Source of the DNA: Methylobacterium tarhaniae
Lineage (GTDB): Bacteria > Pseudomonadota > Alphaproteobacteria > Rhizobiales > Beijerinckiaceae
Reading direction: 5' to 3'
NCBI RefSeq assembly: GCF_001043955.1
Contig: NZ_LABZ01000121.1
Span: 1 to 42,489 of the forward strand
Length of the DNA stretch: 42,489 nucleotides
Shown here: positions 1 to 7,728 of the stretch, piece after piece
Numbering within the stretch: the stretch's first letter is position 1
How the letters are laid out: the number at the start of each line of letters is the position of its first letter
Notes under the pieces: generated by a model
Database searches by the model: none
Seen by the model: only the letters and a program-made list of their open reading frames with translations
Told to the model about the DNA's origin: nothing
Made by a program: the position numbers and the translations under genes

Positions 1-375
1 GGTGGCGGGATCGGCCGGGACGGTCTCGCTGGCGATCAGGTCGCCCCAGGCCTCTCGGCCGGCCTTGCTGACGATCTCCGAGAAGCGGGTGCGCCGGCCG
101 ATCGGATAGGTCAGGCGCGGCGTCTCCACGAAGGTGCCGCGCCCCTGCGTCGCCCGCACCAGCCCGCGCTCGGCGAGCGCCGCCAGCGCGCGGCGCACGG
201 TGTGGCGGTTGACCCCGAACCGCGCCGCCAGCGCCGCCCCCGTCGGCAGCTGCGCGCCCGCCGCGAGGCGCCCGGCCTCGATGTCGGCGGCCACGCCGTC
301 CGCGATCTGGCGCCACGCCGCCAGCCCCTCGCCCCGCGCCAGGATTGTCACCGGGCCGTCGCCGCTCGCATCCAT
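1..375 (-). CDS. phnF: GntR/HutC-family regulator PhnF, C-terminus cut by window start
   Basis: The minus-strand reading frame starts at ATG 375 and runs off the window; 125 codons are visible. The N-terminal winged helix (about residues 15-85) has the GntR pattern: W-R-Q-I-A-D-G-V, then GAQLPTGAALAARFGVNRHT followed by VRRALAALAERGLV and GRGTFVE. The start of a HutC/UTRA effector domain follows (YPIGRRTRFSE). PhnF proteins repress C-P lyase operons and are released by a phosphonate or phosphate-related signal; that is family knowledge. The gene is divergent from phnG with 79 bp between them, and that gap carries a perfect inverted repeat. The start is chosen because other ATGs nearby are out of frame and the winged helix begins soon after it. 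Confidence 0.9.
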   Translation of the reverse strand, partial: MDASGDGPVTILARGEGLAAWRQIADGVAADIEAGRLAAGAQLPTGAALAARFGVNRHTVRRALAALAERGLVRATQGRGTFVETPRLTYPIGRRTRFSEIVSKAGREAWGDLIASETVPADPAT

Positions 376-394
376 ACCGTCATCCAAACTTCAT

Positions 395-423
395 TTGCTC
401 CCGGATCGTCGGTTGTCTATACC
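395..423 (+). promoter_or_regulatory. Candidate sigma70-type promoter of the phn operon
   Basis: TTGCTC at 395-400 and TATACC at 418-423 are 17 bp apart, 31 bp upstream of the phnG ATG. The -10 hexamer lies inside the inverted repeat at 412-433, so a bound repressor would block it. This is a consensus match by eye; no transcription start is known. Confidence 0.45.
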
Positions 424-433
424 ACTAGACAAC
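412..433. promoter_or_regulatory. Probable PhnF operator (8-6-8 inverted repeat)
   Basis: GTTGTCTA at 412-419 and TAGACAAC at 426-433 are perfect reverse complements around a 6-bp spacer. On the minus strand the site contains TGGTATAGACAA, close to the mycobacterial PhnF site I recall (TGGTATAGACCA). It is the only strong dyad between divergent phnF and phnG, which suggests it controls both directions and allows autoregulation. Confidence 0.7.
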
Positions 434-454
434 AGAGATGCCAGCGGACCCGCG

Positions 455-934
455 ATGCCCGACCTTAACCCGGCCGCCCGCCAGCCCGAAGCGCCAGACC
501 TCACGCCGCGCCGCGCCGTGATGGCGCTCTGCGGCGAAGCCCGTCCCGAGGAATTGCGCCAGGCGCTGATGCAGCTCGGCGCCACCGACGCCGTCGAGGA
601 TTTGCGCCCGCCGGAAACCGGCCTGGTGATGACCCGCGGCCGCATCGGTGGCGACGGCCGGCCGTTCAACCTCGGCGAGGCGACGGTGACCCGGGCGGCG
701 GTGCGCCTCCCGGGCGGCGAGACGGGCTTCGCCTACCATCTCGGCCGCGACCGGGCGAAGGCGCGGCTCGCCGCGACCCTCGACGCCCTGTGGCAGGTTC
801 CTGAGCGGCGCGCGGCGGTCGAGGTGGCGCTCGCCCCCGTCGCCGCCCGCAGGGCGGAGGAGCGCTCGGCGGAAACGCGCCGGATCGCGGCGACGCGGGT
901 GAACTTCTTCACCATGGCGCGAGGGGAAGACTGA
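455..934 (+). CDS. phnG: C-P lyase complex subunit PhnG
   Basis: A 159-residue protein, near the usual PhnG length of about 150. It has the family features RRAVMALCGEA near the N-terminus, then GLVMTRGRIGGDGRPFNLGEATVTRAAVRL and a GFAYHLGRDR block. PhnG is one of the four core subunits (PhnGHIJ) and acts with PhnI and PhnL to form ribose-1-(alkylphosphonate) triphosphate from ATP and the phosphonate. The start at ATG 455 follows the operator by 21 bp; an ATG at 438 is out of frame. The stop overlaps phnH (TGATG), which implies translational coupling. Confidence 0.92.
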   Translation: MPDLNPAARQPEAPDLTPRRAVMALCGEARPEELRQALMQLGATDAVEDLRPPETGLVMTRGRIGGDGRPFNLGEATVTRAAVRLPGGETGFAYHLGRDRAKARLAATLDALWQVPERRAAVEVALAPVAARRAEERSAETRRIAATRVNFFTMARGED

Positions 935-1521
935 TGCTCGCCCACGGCTTCGCCGACCCCGTCCACGACGCCCAGGGCGTCTTCCGCGCCGTGATGGATG
1001 CGCTCGCGCGTCCCGGCACGATCCAGCCCCTCGCCCCGGGACTGGCGCCCCCGGCACCGCTGACACCCGAACTCGCCGCCATCGCGCTCGCCCTGGCGGA
1101 TGCCGACGCGCCGCTCTGGCTCGATGCCGGCCTGGCGCGGAACCCGGCGGTGGCGGATTTCCTGCGCTTCCATACCGGCGCCCGCATCACCGGGGACCCG
1201 GCCGAGGCCGCCTTCGCGCTGGTCTCGGATCCCGCCGCCTGCCCCGATCTCGGCACCTTCGCGAAAGGAACGCCGGCCTATCCCGACCGCTCCGCGACCC
1301 TGGTGCTGGCGGTGTCCATCCTCTCGGATCGCGAGGGCTGGCACCTCGCCGGGCCCGGCATCCGGGGCAGCGCCCGCCTCGCGGCCGCGCCGCTGCCGGC
1401 GGATATCCTCTCCCGGCTCGCCCGCAACCATGCGGGCTTCCCGCAAGGGATCGACCTGATCCTGGCAGCCCCCGGCCGCGTCGCCGCGCTGCCGCGCTCC
1501 ACCCGCGTCCAGGAGGGCTAG
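934..1521 (+). CDS. phnH: C-P lyase complex subunit PhnH
   Basis: A 195-residue protein, the same size as the E. coli subunit (194). Recognisable blocks are the N-terminal GFADPVHDAQGVFRAVMDAL and ARPGT, a central LWLDA, and a C-terminal GPGIRG followed by FPQGIDLILA, all typical of PhnH. It is a non-catalytic structural partner in the PhnGHIJ core. Its ATG overlaps the phnG stop, and phnI begins 2 bp after its own stop, so the three are cotranslated. Confidence 0.93.
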   Translation: MLAHGFADPVHDAQGVFRAVMDALARPGTIQPLAPGLAPPAPLTPELAAIALALADADAPLWLDAGLARNPAVADFLRFHTGARITGDPAEAAFALVSDPAACPDLGTFAKGTPAYPDRSATLVLAVSILSDREGWHLAGPGIRGSARLAAAPLPADILSRLARNHAGFPQGIDLILAAPGRVAALPRSTRVQEG

Positions 1522-1523
1522 CC

Positions 1524-2630
1524 ATGTACGTGGCCGTGAAGGGCGGCGAGGCCGCCATCGCCAACGCGCATCGGCTGCTGGCCGAGACCCGCCGGGGCGA
1601 CACAGAGGTGCCGGAACTCTCGGTGGCGCAGATCCGCGAGCAGATGGCCTTGCTGGTCGACCGGGTGATGACCGAGGGCTCGCTGCACGATCCCGATCTC
1701 GCGGCGCTCGCCCTCAAGCAGGCGCGGGGCGACCTGATCGAGGCGGTGTTCCTGGTGCGGGCCTACCGCACCACCCTGCCCCGCTTCGGCGCCTCGGAGC
1801 CGGTCGAGACCGGCGCCATGACGTTGAGCCGCCGCATCTCCGCCACCTACAAGGATCTGCCCGGGGGCCAGGTGCTCGGCCCCACCTTCGACTACACCCA
1901 TCGCCTCATCGACTTCGCGCTGGCCGCGGAGGGCGATGTCGCGCCCGCCGAACAGGCCGAGCCGCTGCCGGACGCCGCCCATGCCCCGCGGGTCACCGAC
2001 CTCCTCGGCCAGGACGGGCTGATCGAGCCCTCCGCCCCCGACGACGGTACCCCGCCGGGCGACCTCACCCGCGAGCCCCTCGACTTTCCGGCCGACCGGG
2101 CGCTCCGCCTCCAGGCGCTGGCGCGGGGCGACGAGGGCTTCGTCCTGGCGCTCGGCTACTCGACGCAGCGCGGCTACGGCCGCACCCATCCCTTCGTCGG
2201 CGAGATCCGGGTCGGGACGGTGGCGGTCGAGTTCGTGCCGGAGGAGCTGGGCTTCCCGGTTCCCCTCGGCGAGATCGACCTCACCGAGTGCCAGATGGTC
2301 AACCAGTTCCACGGCAGCGCCGAGGTGCCCCCGCAATTCACCCGCGGCTACGGCCTCGCCTTCGGCCAGAGCGAGCGCAAGGCGATGGCGATGGCCCTCG
2401 TCGACCGCGCCTTGCGGGCGGAGGAACTGGGCGAGCCGGTCGGCGCGCCGGCCCAGGACCAGGAATTCGTCCTGGCGCATTGCGACGCGCTCCAGGCCAC
2501 CGGCTTCGTCGAGCACCTGAAGCTGCCCCACTACGTCGATTTCCAGGCCGAGCTGGAACTGGTGCGGCGGCTTCGCGCCGAGCACGCCGCCCGGCACGCC
2601 ACACCCGCCGTGAAGGAGGCCGCCGAATGA
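1524..2630 (+). CDS. phnI: C-P lyase complex subunit PhnI (nucleosidase)
   Basis: A 368-residue protein, close to the family norm of about 355-370. It begins MYVAVKGGEAAI, the characteristic PhnI N-terminus, and holds LSRRISATYKDLPGGQ and a late VGEIRVGTVAVEF block followed by EIDLTECQMVNQF. In the known pathway PhnI with PhnGHL displaces adenine from ATP by the phosphonate. The stop overlaps the phnJ start by 4 bp (ATGA), the tight coupling expected for subunits of one complex. Confidence 0.94.
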   Translation: MYVAVKGGEAAIANAHRLLAETRRGDTEVPELSVAQIREQMALLVDRVMTEGSLHDPDLAALALKQARGDLIEAVFLVRAYRTTLPRFGASEPVETGAMTLSRRISATYKDLPGGQVLGPTFDYTHRLIDFALAAEGDVAPAEQAEPLPDAAHAPRVTDLLGQDGLIEPSAPDDGTPPGDLTREPLDFPADRALRLQALARGDEGFVLALGYSTQRGYGRTHPFVGEIRVGTVAVEFVPEELGFPVPLGEIDLTECQMVNQFHGSAEVPPQFTRGYGLAFGQSERKAMAMALVDRALRAEELGEPVGAPAQDQEFVLAHCDALQATGFVEHLKLPHYVDFQAELELVRRLRAEHAARHATPAVKEAAE

Positions 2631-3517
2631 GCGCCGTCCGTTCGGAGACCGGCTACAACTTCGCCTATCTCGACGAGGGCACCAAGCGGATGATCCGCCG
2701 GGCGATCCTCAAGGCGATCGCGATCCCCGGCTACCAGGTGCCCTTCGCCTCCCGCGAGATGCCGATGCCCTATGGCTGGGGCACCGGCGGGGTGCAGGTC
2801 ACCGCCGCGATCCTGGGGAAGCGCGACGTGCTCAAGGTCATCGACCAGGGCTCGGACGACACCACCAACGCGGTCTCGATCCGCGCCTTCTTCGCCCGCA
2901 CGGCGGATGTCGCGGTCACCACCCGCACCCGGGAGGCGACGGTGATCCAGACCCGCCACCGCATCCCGGAGGCGCCGCTCCACGAGGGGCAGGTGCTGGT
3001 CTACCAGGTGCCGATCCCCGAACCCCTGCGCTTCCTCGAGCCGCGGGAGACCGAGACGCGCCAGCTCCATGCCTTGGCCGAGTACGGGCTGATGCACGTC
3101 AAGCTCTACGAGGACATCGCCCGCCACGGCCACATCGCCACCACCTACGCCTATCCGGTCGAGGTCGCGGGTCGCTACGTCATGGACCCGTCGCCGACGC
3201 CGAAATTCGACAACCCGAAGATGGACGATTGCCCGGCGCTCCAGCTCTTCGGCGCCGGCCGCGAGAAGCGGATCTACGCCGTGCCGCCGCACACCCGGGT
3301 GCGGAGCCTCGACTTCGAGGACCATCCGTTCCGGGTCCAGAGCTTCGACAAGCCCTGCGCCCTGTGCGGCGCCGAGGGGGTCTACCTGGACGAGGTGCTG
3401 CTCGACGATGCCGGCGGGCGGATGTTCGTCTGCTCGGACACCGACCATTGCGAGGAGCGCCGGGCGGACGGCCCTATCGGGACCGGCGGCGCCGGCGAGG
3501 GGGCGGCGCATGCCTGA
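2627..3517 (+). CDS. phnJ: Alpha-D-ribose 1-methylphosphonate 5-phosphate C-P lyase PhnJ (radical SAM)
   Basis: A 296-residue protein that cleaves the C-P bond using a 4Fe-4S cluster and S-adenosylmethionine. Cysteines at 244, 247, 269 and 275 form the unusual C-x2-C-x21-C-x5-C spacing described for E. coli PhnJ (241, 244, 266, 272). Gly35 in AIPGYQ aligns by the same +3 offset with the glycine proposed as the E. coli radical site (Gly32). The ATG at 2627 is chosen because the upstream extension is only the phnI shadow and MSAVRSETGYNFAYLDEGTK is the typical PhnJ start. All key residues are intact. Downstream an acetyltransferase, not phnK, overlaps its end by 8 bp. Confidence 0.96.
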   Translation: MSAVRSETGYNFAYLDEGTKRMIRRAILKAIAIPGYQVPFASREMPMPYGWGTGGVQVTAAILGKRDVLKVIDQGSDDTTNAVSIRAFFARTADVAVTTRTREATVIQTRHRIPEAPLHEGQVLVYQVPIPEPLRFLEPRETETRQLHALAEYGLMHVKLYEDIARHGHIATTYAYPVEVAGRYVMDPSPTPKFDNPKMDDCPALQLFGAGREKRIYAVPPHTRVRSLDFEDHPFRVQSFDKPCALCGAEGVYLDEVLLDDAGGRMFVCSDTDHCEERRADGPIGTGGAGEGAAHA

Positions 3518-4256
3518 CCTGACCGTTCGCCGGGCGCAAAAACCCGACCTGCCGGCCGTGCTCGGCCTCTATGCCGAACTGAATGGCGGCCGGGTCGCGA
3601 CCCTGCCCCAGGCCGAGGCGCTGCTCGACCGCCTCGCATCCTACCCCGATTACGGGCTCTACCTGGCCGAGATGGAGGGCCGGGTCGTCGGCACCTTCTG
3701 CCTCGTGATCCTCGACAACATCGCCCATTGGGGCACGCCCTCCGCCCTGGTCGAGAGCGTCGTCGTGAGCGCCGCCGAGCGCGGCACCGGCCTCGGCCGG
3801 CGGATGATGCGCGAGGCCGGCCGGCTCGCCACCGAGAAGGGCTGCTACAAGCTCGCCTTGTCCTCGAACGTCGACGCCAAGCCGGCCCACCGCTTCTACG
3901 AGAGCCTCGGCTTCGAGGCTTACGGCTACAGCTTCCGCCTCGATCCGCCCTTCACGGCCGATGCAGGTCGATCGGCAGACGGAGAAGCCGCGGGCTCCCC
4001 CTCTCCCCGCGGGCGGGGAGAGGCCTTCACCCCCCTTGTCGGGGGTGAAGGGAGCGCGAAGCGCGAGGATGAGGGGGGGTTTCGGGAGGAGCCTCACTCG
4101 TCGAGACCCCCTCACCCTCGCTCCGGCTGCGCCTCCGCTAGCTCCGCCGACGACAAGGTCGCCGGAGCCCTCTCGCCGCCCGCGGGGAGAGGAGAAGTTC
4201 CGCGTCTGTCCGTGTTCCCGAACAGCCCCGCGACCCACGCGGAGGAGACCGCATGA
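3510..4256 (+). CDS. GNAT acetyltransferase in the phn operon, with repeat-encoded C-terminal tail
   Basis: Residues 1 to about 150 form a complete GNAT domain: an N-terminal TVRRAQKPDL strand, an acetyl-CoA pyrophosphate loop ERGTGLGRRM (90-99) and the C-terminal HRFYESLGFEAYGY. From about residue 152 to 248 the reading frame is low-complexity (Ser, Pro, Gly, Arg-rich) and is encoded by a palindromic repeat at 4000-4192. The normal family length is about 150, so the tail is probably non-functional or newly acquired. The start overlaps phnJ by 8 bp and the stop overlaps phnK (ATGA), so it is part of the operon. A PhnO-like role, N-acetylating aminoalkylphosphonates, is an inference from context. 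A disordered or cleaved tail is possible. Confidence 0.8.
   Translation: MPDLTVRRAQKPDLPAVLGLYAELNGGRVATLPQAEALLDRLASYPDYGLYLAEMEGRVVGTFCLVILDNIAHWGTPSALVESVVVSAAERGTGLGRRMMREAGRLATEKGCYKLALSSNVDAKPAHRFYESLGFEAYGYSFRLDPPFTADAGRSADGEAAGSPSPRGRGEAFTPLVGGEGSAKREDEGGFREEPHSSRPPHPRSGCASASSADDKVAGALSPPAGRGEVPRLSVFPNSPATHAEETA
4000..4192. repeat. Composite palindromic repeat inside the GNAT reading frame
   Basis: Four nested hairpins are visible. CCTCTCCCCG (4000-4009) pairs with CGGGGAGAGG (4014-4023). CTTCACCCCC (4025-4034) pairs with GGGGGTGAAG (4041-4050). GAGGATGAGGGGG near 4066-4079 pairs with CCCCCTCACCCTC near 4107-4119. A final CCTCTC/GAGAGG stem lies at about 4169-4192. A related short hairpin occurs at 25626-25649. 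The block resembles dispersed intergenic palindromes, yet here it is read through in frame and keeps the coupling to phnK. Confidence 0.75.
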
Positions 4257-5026
4257 GCGACGCCCTGCTCCGGGCCCGCGGCCTGACCAAGCATTACGGC
4301 GCCCGCTTGGGGTGCGCCGACGTGTCCTTCGACCTCGATCCCGGCGAGGTGCTGGCGATCGTCGGCGAATCCGGCTCCGGCAAGTCGACGCTGCTCTCGC
4401 TCGTCGCCACCGAGCTTCAGCCCGATTCCGGCAGCGTCGCCTATCGGATGCGCGACGGGGTGATGCGCGACCTCGGCCTCTTGAGCGAGGCCGAGCGCCG
4501 GGCGCTGATGCGCACCGACTGGGGCTTCGTGCGCCAGGACGCGCGACAGGGCCTGCGCATGGCGGTCTCGGCCGGCGGCAATGTCGGCGAGCGACTGATG
4601 GGGGCCGGCGCCCGCCATTACGGCACCATCCGCGGCACGGCGCTGGACTGGCTTGCCAAGGTCGAGATCGCCGCCGACCGGATCGACGACCCGCCGACGC
4701 GGTTCTCCGGCGGCATGCGCCAGCGGCTCCAGATCGCCCGCAACCTCGTGACCGGCCCGCGGCTCGTGCTGATGGACGAGCCGACCTCCGGCCTCGACGT
4801 CTCGGTCCAGGCCCGGCTCCTCGACCTGATCCGCGGCCTCGTCGCGGAACTGGGACTCGCCGTGATCATCGTTACCCACGACCTCGCGGTGGCGCGGCTG
4901 CTGTCGCACCGGGTGATGGTGATGCGGGGCGGCCGGGTGATCGAGACCGGCCTGACCGACCAGGTGCTCGACGATCCCCGTGAGCCCTACACCCAGCTCC
5001 TCGTCTCCTCGGTGCTCGCCGCATGA
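4253..5026 (+). CDS. phnK: Phosphonate C-P lyase system ATP-binding protein PhnK
   Basis: A 257-residue ABC-type ATPase. Walker A is GESGSGKST (38-46), the signature is FSGGMRQRLQIARNL, Walker B is LVLMDEPTSGLD, and the switch histidine is in IIVTHDLAVARLL. The SVAYRMRDG and GGNVGERLM blocks are typical of PhnK rather than of peptide transporter ATPases. PhnK docks on the PhnGHIJ core through PhnJ and is needed in vivo. There is no membrane partner in the operon, in line with a cytosolic role. ATGA overlaps join it to the GNAT before and phnL after. Confidence 0.93.
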   Translation: MSDALLRARGLTKHYGARLGCADVSFDLDPGEVLAIVGESGSGKSTLLSLVATELQPDSGSVAYRMRDGVMRDLGLLSEAERRALMRTDWGFVRQDARQGLRMAVSAGGNVGERLMGAGARHYGTIRGTALDWLAKVEIAADRIDDPPTRFSGGMRQRLQIARNLVTGPRLVLMDEPTSGLDVSVQARLLDLIRGLVAELGLAVIIVTHDLAVARLLSHRVMVMRGGRVIETGLTDQVLDDPREPYTQLLVSSVLAA

Positions 5027-5742
5027 CGTCCGCCAAGATCTTGCCAGCACTCGAATTCCGCGATGTCGCCAAGACCTTCACCCTGCACCTGCGCGGCGGC
5101 GTGCAATTGCCGGTGATGGGCGGCGCCGACCTCGCGGTGTATCCCGGCGAATGCGTGGTGCTCGGCGGGCCATCGGGGGCGGGCAAGTCCTCGCTCCTCA
5201 AGATGGCCTACGGCAACTACCGCTGCGACCATGGAAGAATCCTGGTGCGCGACGGCGAGACCGTGACCGACGTCGCCTCGGCCTCGCCCCGCGAGGTCCT
5301 GGCCCTGCGCCGCCGCACCATTTCCTACGTGTCGCAATTCCTGCGGGTGATCCCGCGGGTCGGCGCCCGCGAGGTGGTGGCCTCGGCCGGCCGCGAGGGC
5401 GGCTTGGCCGCCGATCTCGCGCTGGGCCGGGCCGAGGAGCTCCTGTCGCGCCTCAATCTCCCGGAGCGCCTGTGGGACCTGCCGCCCGCGACCTTCTCCG
5501 GCGGGGAGCAGCAGCGGGTCAACATCGCCCGCGGGCTGATCGCCGAGCGGCCGATCCTGCTCCTCGACGAGCCCACCGCCTCCCTCGACGCGCAGAACCG
5601 CGCCGTGGTGGTGGAGCTGATCCGCGCCCGCCAGGCGGCCGGCGCGGCTTTGCTGGGCATCTTCCACGACACCGACATGCGCGAGGCGGTGGCAACCCGG
5701 GTGGTCGACGTCACCGCCTTCGCCCACAAGCGCGCGGCCTAA
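5023..5742 (+). CDS. phnL: Phosphonate C-P lyase system ATPase PhnL
   Basis: A 239-residue ABC-type ATPase with Walker A GGPSGAGKSS (48-57), signature FSGGEQQRVNIARGL, Walker B ILLLDEPTASLD and a late GIFHDTDMREAVATRV. The N-terminal FTLHLRGGVQLPV and YGNYRCDHGRILVR segments are characteristic of PhnL. It is needed with PhnGHI for the first step and binds PhnK in the complex. Its start overlaps the phnK stop by 4 bp, and phnM follows after 14 bp. Confidence 0.93.
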   Translation: MTSAKILPALEFRDVAKTFTLHLRGGVQLPVMGGADLAVYPGECVVLGGPSGAGKSSLLKMAYGNYRCDHGRILVRDGETVTDVASASPREVLALRRRTISYVSQFLRVIPRVGAREVVASAGREGGLAADLALGRAEELLSRLNLPERLWDLPPATFSGGEQQRVNIARGLIAERPILLLDEPTASLDAQNRAVVVELIRARQAAGAALLGIFHDTDMREAVATRVVDVTAFAHKRAA

Positions 5743-5756
5743 CGAAGGGGACCTCC

Positions 5757-6893
5757 ATGCAAGACCGGATCCTGGAGAACGCCACCCTGGTGCTGCCCGA
5801 CCGGGTGCAGAAAGGCTGGCTCGCCCTGGTCGACGGCCGCATCGCCGAGATCGGCGAGGGCCGGGCGCCGGAACGCGGCCTCGACCTCGACGGCGACCAC
5901 CTGATCCCGGGCCTCGTCGAGCTGCACACCGACCACCTCGAGAGCCATTACGCGCCCCGCCCCAAGGTGCGCTGGCATCCCCTGGGCGCCGTGCTCGCCT
6001 ACGATGCGCAGATCGCGGCGTCGGGCATCACCACCGTGTTCGATTCGCTGCGCGCCGGCAGCGACCCGGACGGCAGCGGCTTAGGCCCCGAGCTGATGCA
6101 GCTTGCCGGCGCGATCGAGACCGCCAAGGGTGCCGACCTCTTCCGCGCCGAGCACCTCACGCACCTGCGCTGCGAGATCCCCTCCGCCGACCTCCTCGAC
6201 ACGGTGCGGGACTTCACGGCGCTCTACCCCGTCGGCCTGATCTCGCTGATGGACCATACCCCGGGCCAGCGCCAGTTCCGCGACATCGAGAAGTACTACA
6301 CCTACGCCACCCGCGGCGGCCGCTCGATCGTCGAGATCCAGACCAACACCGCGCTGAAGATCCGCGACGGCCAAGCCTTCAACGCGGTCAACCGTCCGGC
6401 CCTGGTGGCGTTGGCTCAGGCCCACGGCATCGCGCTGGCGAGCCACGACGACACCACGCTCGCCGACGTGGAGATGGCCAAGGAGGAAGGCGTGCGCCTC
6501 GCCGAGTTCCCCACCACCCTGGAAGCGGCGCAGGCGGCGCATGAGGCCGGCATCACCGTGATGATGGGGGCGCCGAACCTGATCCGCGGCGGCTCGCATT
6601 CCGGCAACGTCGCGGCCGAGGCCCTCGCCCGCGAAGGCCTGCTCGACGTGCTCTCCTCCGATTACGTGCCGGCGAGCCTCTTGATGGCGGCCTTCAGCCT
6701 GCCCGAGCGCGTCGAGGCCATCACCCTGCCGGAGGCGATCGCCACCGTCACCGCCAACCCGGCCAGGGCCACCGGCCTCGACGACCGCGGCGCCATCGCG
6801 CCGGACCGCCGCGCCGACCTCGTGCGGGTGCGCCTCGCCGAGGGCGTGCCGGTGGTGCGCCAGGTCTGGCGCCAAGGCCGGCGGGTGGCGTGA
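5757..6893 (+). CDS. phnM: Alpha-D-ribose 1-methylphosphonate 5-triphosphate diphosphatase PhnM
   Basis: A 378-residue amidohydrolase-superfamily enzyme that removes pyrophosphate from the ribosyl-phosphonate triphosphate before PhnJ acts. Metal-site features are HTDH (57-60) after LIPGLVELH, SLMDHTPGQ, a late ASHDDTT and DVLSSDYVP. The length matches E. coli PhnM (378). The start at 5757 is preceded by GAAGGGGACC as ribosome-binding site; the long upstream in-frame extension overlaps phnL in another frame and is a shadow. The stop overlaps phnN. Confidence 0.94.
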   Translation: MQDRILENATLVLPDRVQKGWLALVDGRIAEIGEGRAPERGLDLDGDHLIPGLVELHTDHLESHYAPRPKVRWHPLGAVLAYDAQIAASGITTVFDSLRAGSDPDGSGLGPELMQLAGAIETAKGADLFRAEHLTHLRCEIPSADLLDTVRDFTALYPVGLISLMDHTPGQRQFRDIEKYYTYATRGGRSIVEIQTNTALKIRDGQAFNAVNRPALVALAQAHGIALASHDDTTLADVEMAKEEGVRLAEFPTTLEAAQAAHEAGITVMMGAPNLIRGGSHSGNVAAEALAREGLLDVLSSDYVPASLLMAAFSLPERVEAITLPEAIATVTANPARATGLDDRGAIAPDRRADLVRVRLAEGVPVVRQVWRQGRRVA

Positions 6894-7423
6894 TGGCGGG
6901 CGGCTTCGTCCTCGTCGTCGGCCCGAGCGGGGCCGGCAAGGACACCCTCCTGCGGCTCGCCCGCGAGGCCCTGGCGGGGGATCCCCGCTACGTCTTCCCG
7001 CGCCGTCTCGTCACCCGCCCGCCATCCGTTCACGAGGACAGCGTTCCGATCGGCGAGGAGGAGTTTCGCGCCGGCGAGGCGGAGGGCCGCTTCGCCCTGT
7101 CCTGGCGCGCCCACAATCTCGGCTACGCGCTGCCGGAGGAGAGCGCGCTGCTCGCCCGCGACGGGCACGTCGTGGTCTGCAACGTCTCGCGCCGGGTGGT
7201 GGATGAGGCGCGTCGGCGCCTGCCCGGCGTCACCGTGGTCGAGGTCACGGCCCCGCCCGAGGTGCTGGCCGCCCGCCTCGCCGCCCGCGGCCGGCGCGAG
7301 GACGGCGACCTCGGGGCCCGGCTCGCTCGTTCGGCCCCGGTCACCGCCGACCTCGTGGTGGTGAATGACGGCCCACCGGAGGCCGGGGCGGCCCGGCTCA
7401 TCGCCCATCTGCGGGCCCGCTGA
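6893..7423 (+). CDS. phnN: Ribose 1,5-bisphosphate phosphokinase PhnN
   Basis: A 176-residue P-loop kinase of the guanylate-kinase-like fold that makes PRPP from ribose 1,5-bisphosphate. Walker A is GPSGAGKD (10-17), followed by LVTRPP and an FALSWRAHNLGYALP segment typical of PhnN. ATG 6893 overlaps the phnM stop (TGATG); a GTG one codon earlier is an alternative. It closes the operon. phnP, which opens the cyclic phosphate and feeds PhnN, is not seen in this window and may lie elsewhere. Confidence 0.92.
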   Translation: MAGGFVLVVGPSGAGKDTLLRLAREALAGDPRYVFPRRLVTRPPSVHEDSVPIGEEEFRAGEAEGRFALSWRAHNLGYALPEESALLARDGHVVVCNVSRRVVDEARRRLPGVTVVEVTAPPEVLAARLAARGRREDGDLGARLARSAPVTADLVVVNDGPPEAGAARLIAHLRAR

Positions 7424-7477
7424 CGCGCCCCCGGATGCGCGGGCGCGCTGATGCGCTCCCGCACGGGCGCAGGCCCG

Positions 7478-7622
7478 CCGACAGGCGTCCCTGTCGGAGG
7501 GGCATGCGTCTTATATCTCCGCGCCTTCGCATCGACACGTCGATGCGAAGGCGTCCGGCGCATCGGCGCCGGCGCCCGTTCGGGCTTGCCTTGCGCCTTC
7601 GAACGGATCTGTTCGAAGGCGC
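7478..7622. repeat. Three successive perfect hairpins after phnN
   Basis: CCGACAGG (7478-7485) pairs with CCTGTCGG (7490-7497). CGCCTTCGCATCGAC (7522-7536) pairs perfectly with 7539-7553. GCGCCTTCGAAC (7593-7604) pairs perfectly with 7611-7622 around a 6-nt loop. The last two share the CGCCTTCGnA end, so they look like members of one repeat family. No T-tract follows any of them, so ordinary intrinsic termination is not clear. The 323-bp gap 7424-7746 holds no convincing gene. Confidence 0.7.
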
Positions 7623-7693
7623 GGCGGTATTACCTATGGACAGCGGCCGCTCCTGCCGCGCTTTGCGAAACTTTTCGGGCTCGTCCATGATTT

Positions 7694-7728
7694 CCGTTCG
7701 GCCCCCCGCTATGTGGCGGACCGAACGG
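7694..7728. promoter_or_regulatory. Hairpin in the leader of the CYTH-CHAD gene
   Basis: CCGTTCGG (7694-7701) pairs with CCGAACGG (7721-7728), with an inner CCGC/GCGG stem around TATGTG. It ends 18 bp before the ATG of the next gene and is just upstream of its GGGAGACCAGGA ribosome-binding region. It may be an operator or a leader RNA structure; no regulator is identified. Confidence 0.45.

Noticed and set aside
134..454. Long ORF extending phnG upstream to 134
   Set aside because: It is antisense to phnF and covers the operator; phnG family length and motifs begin at 455.
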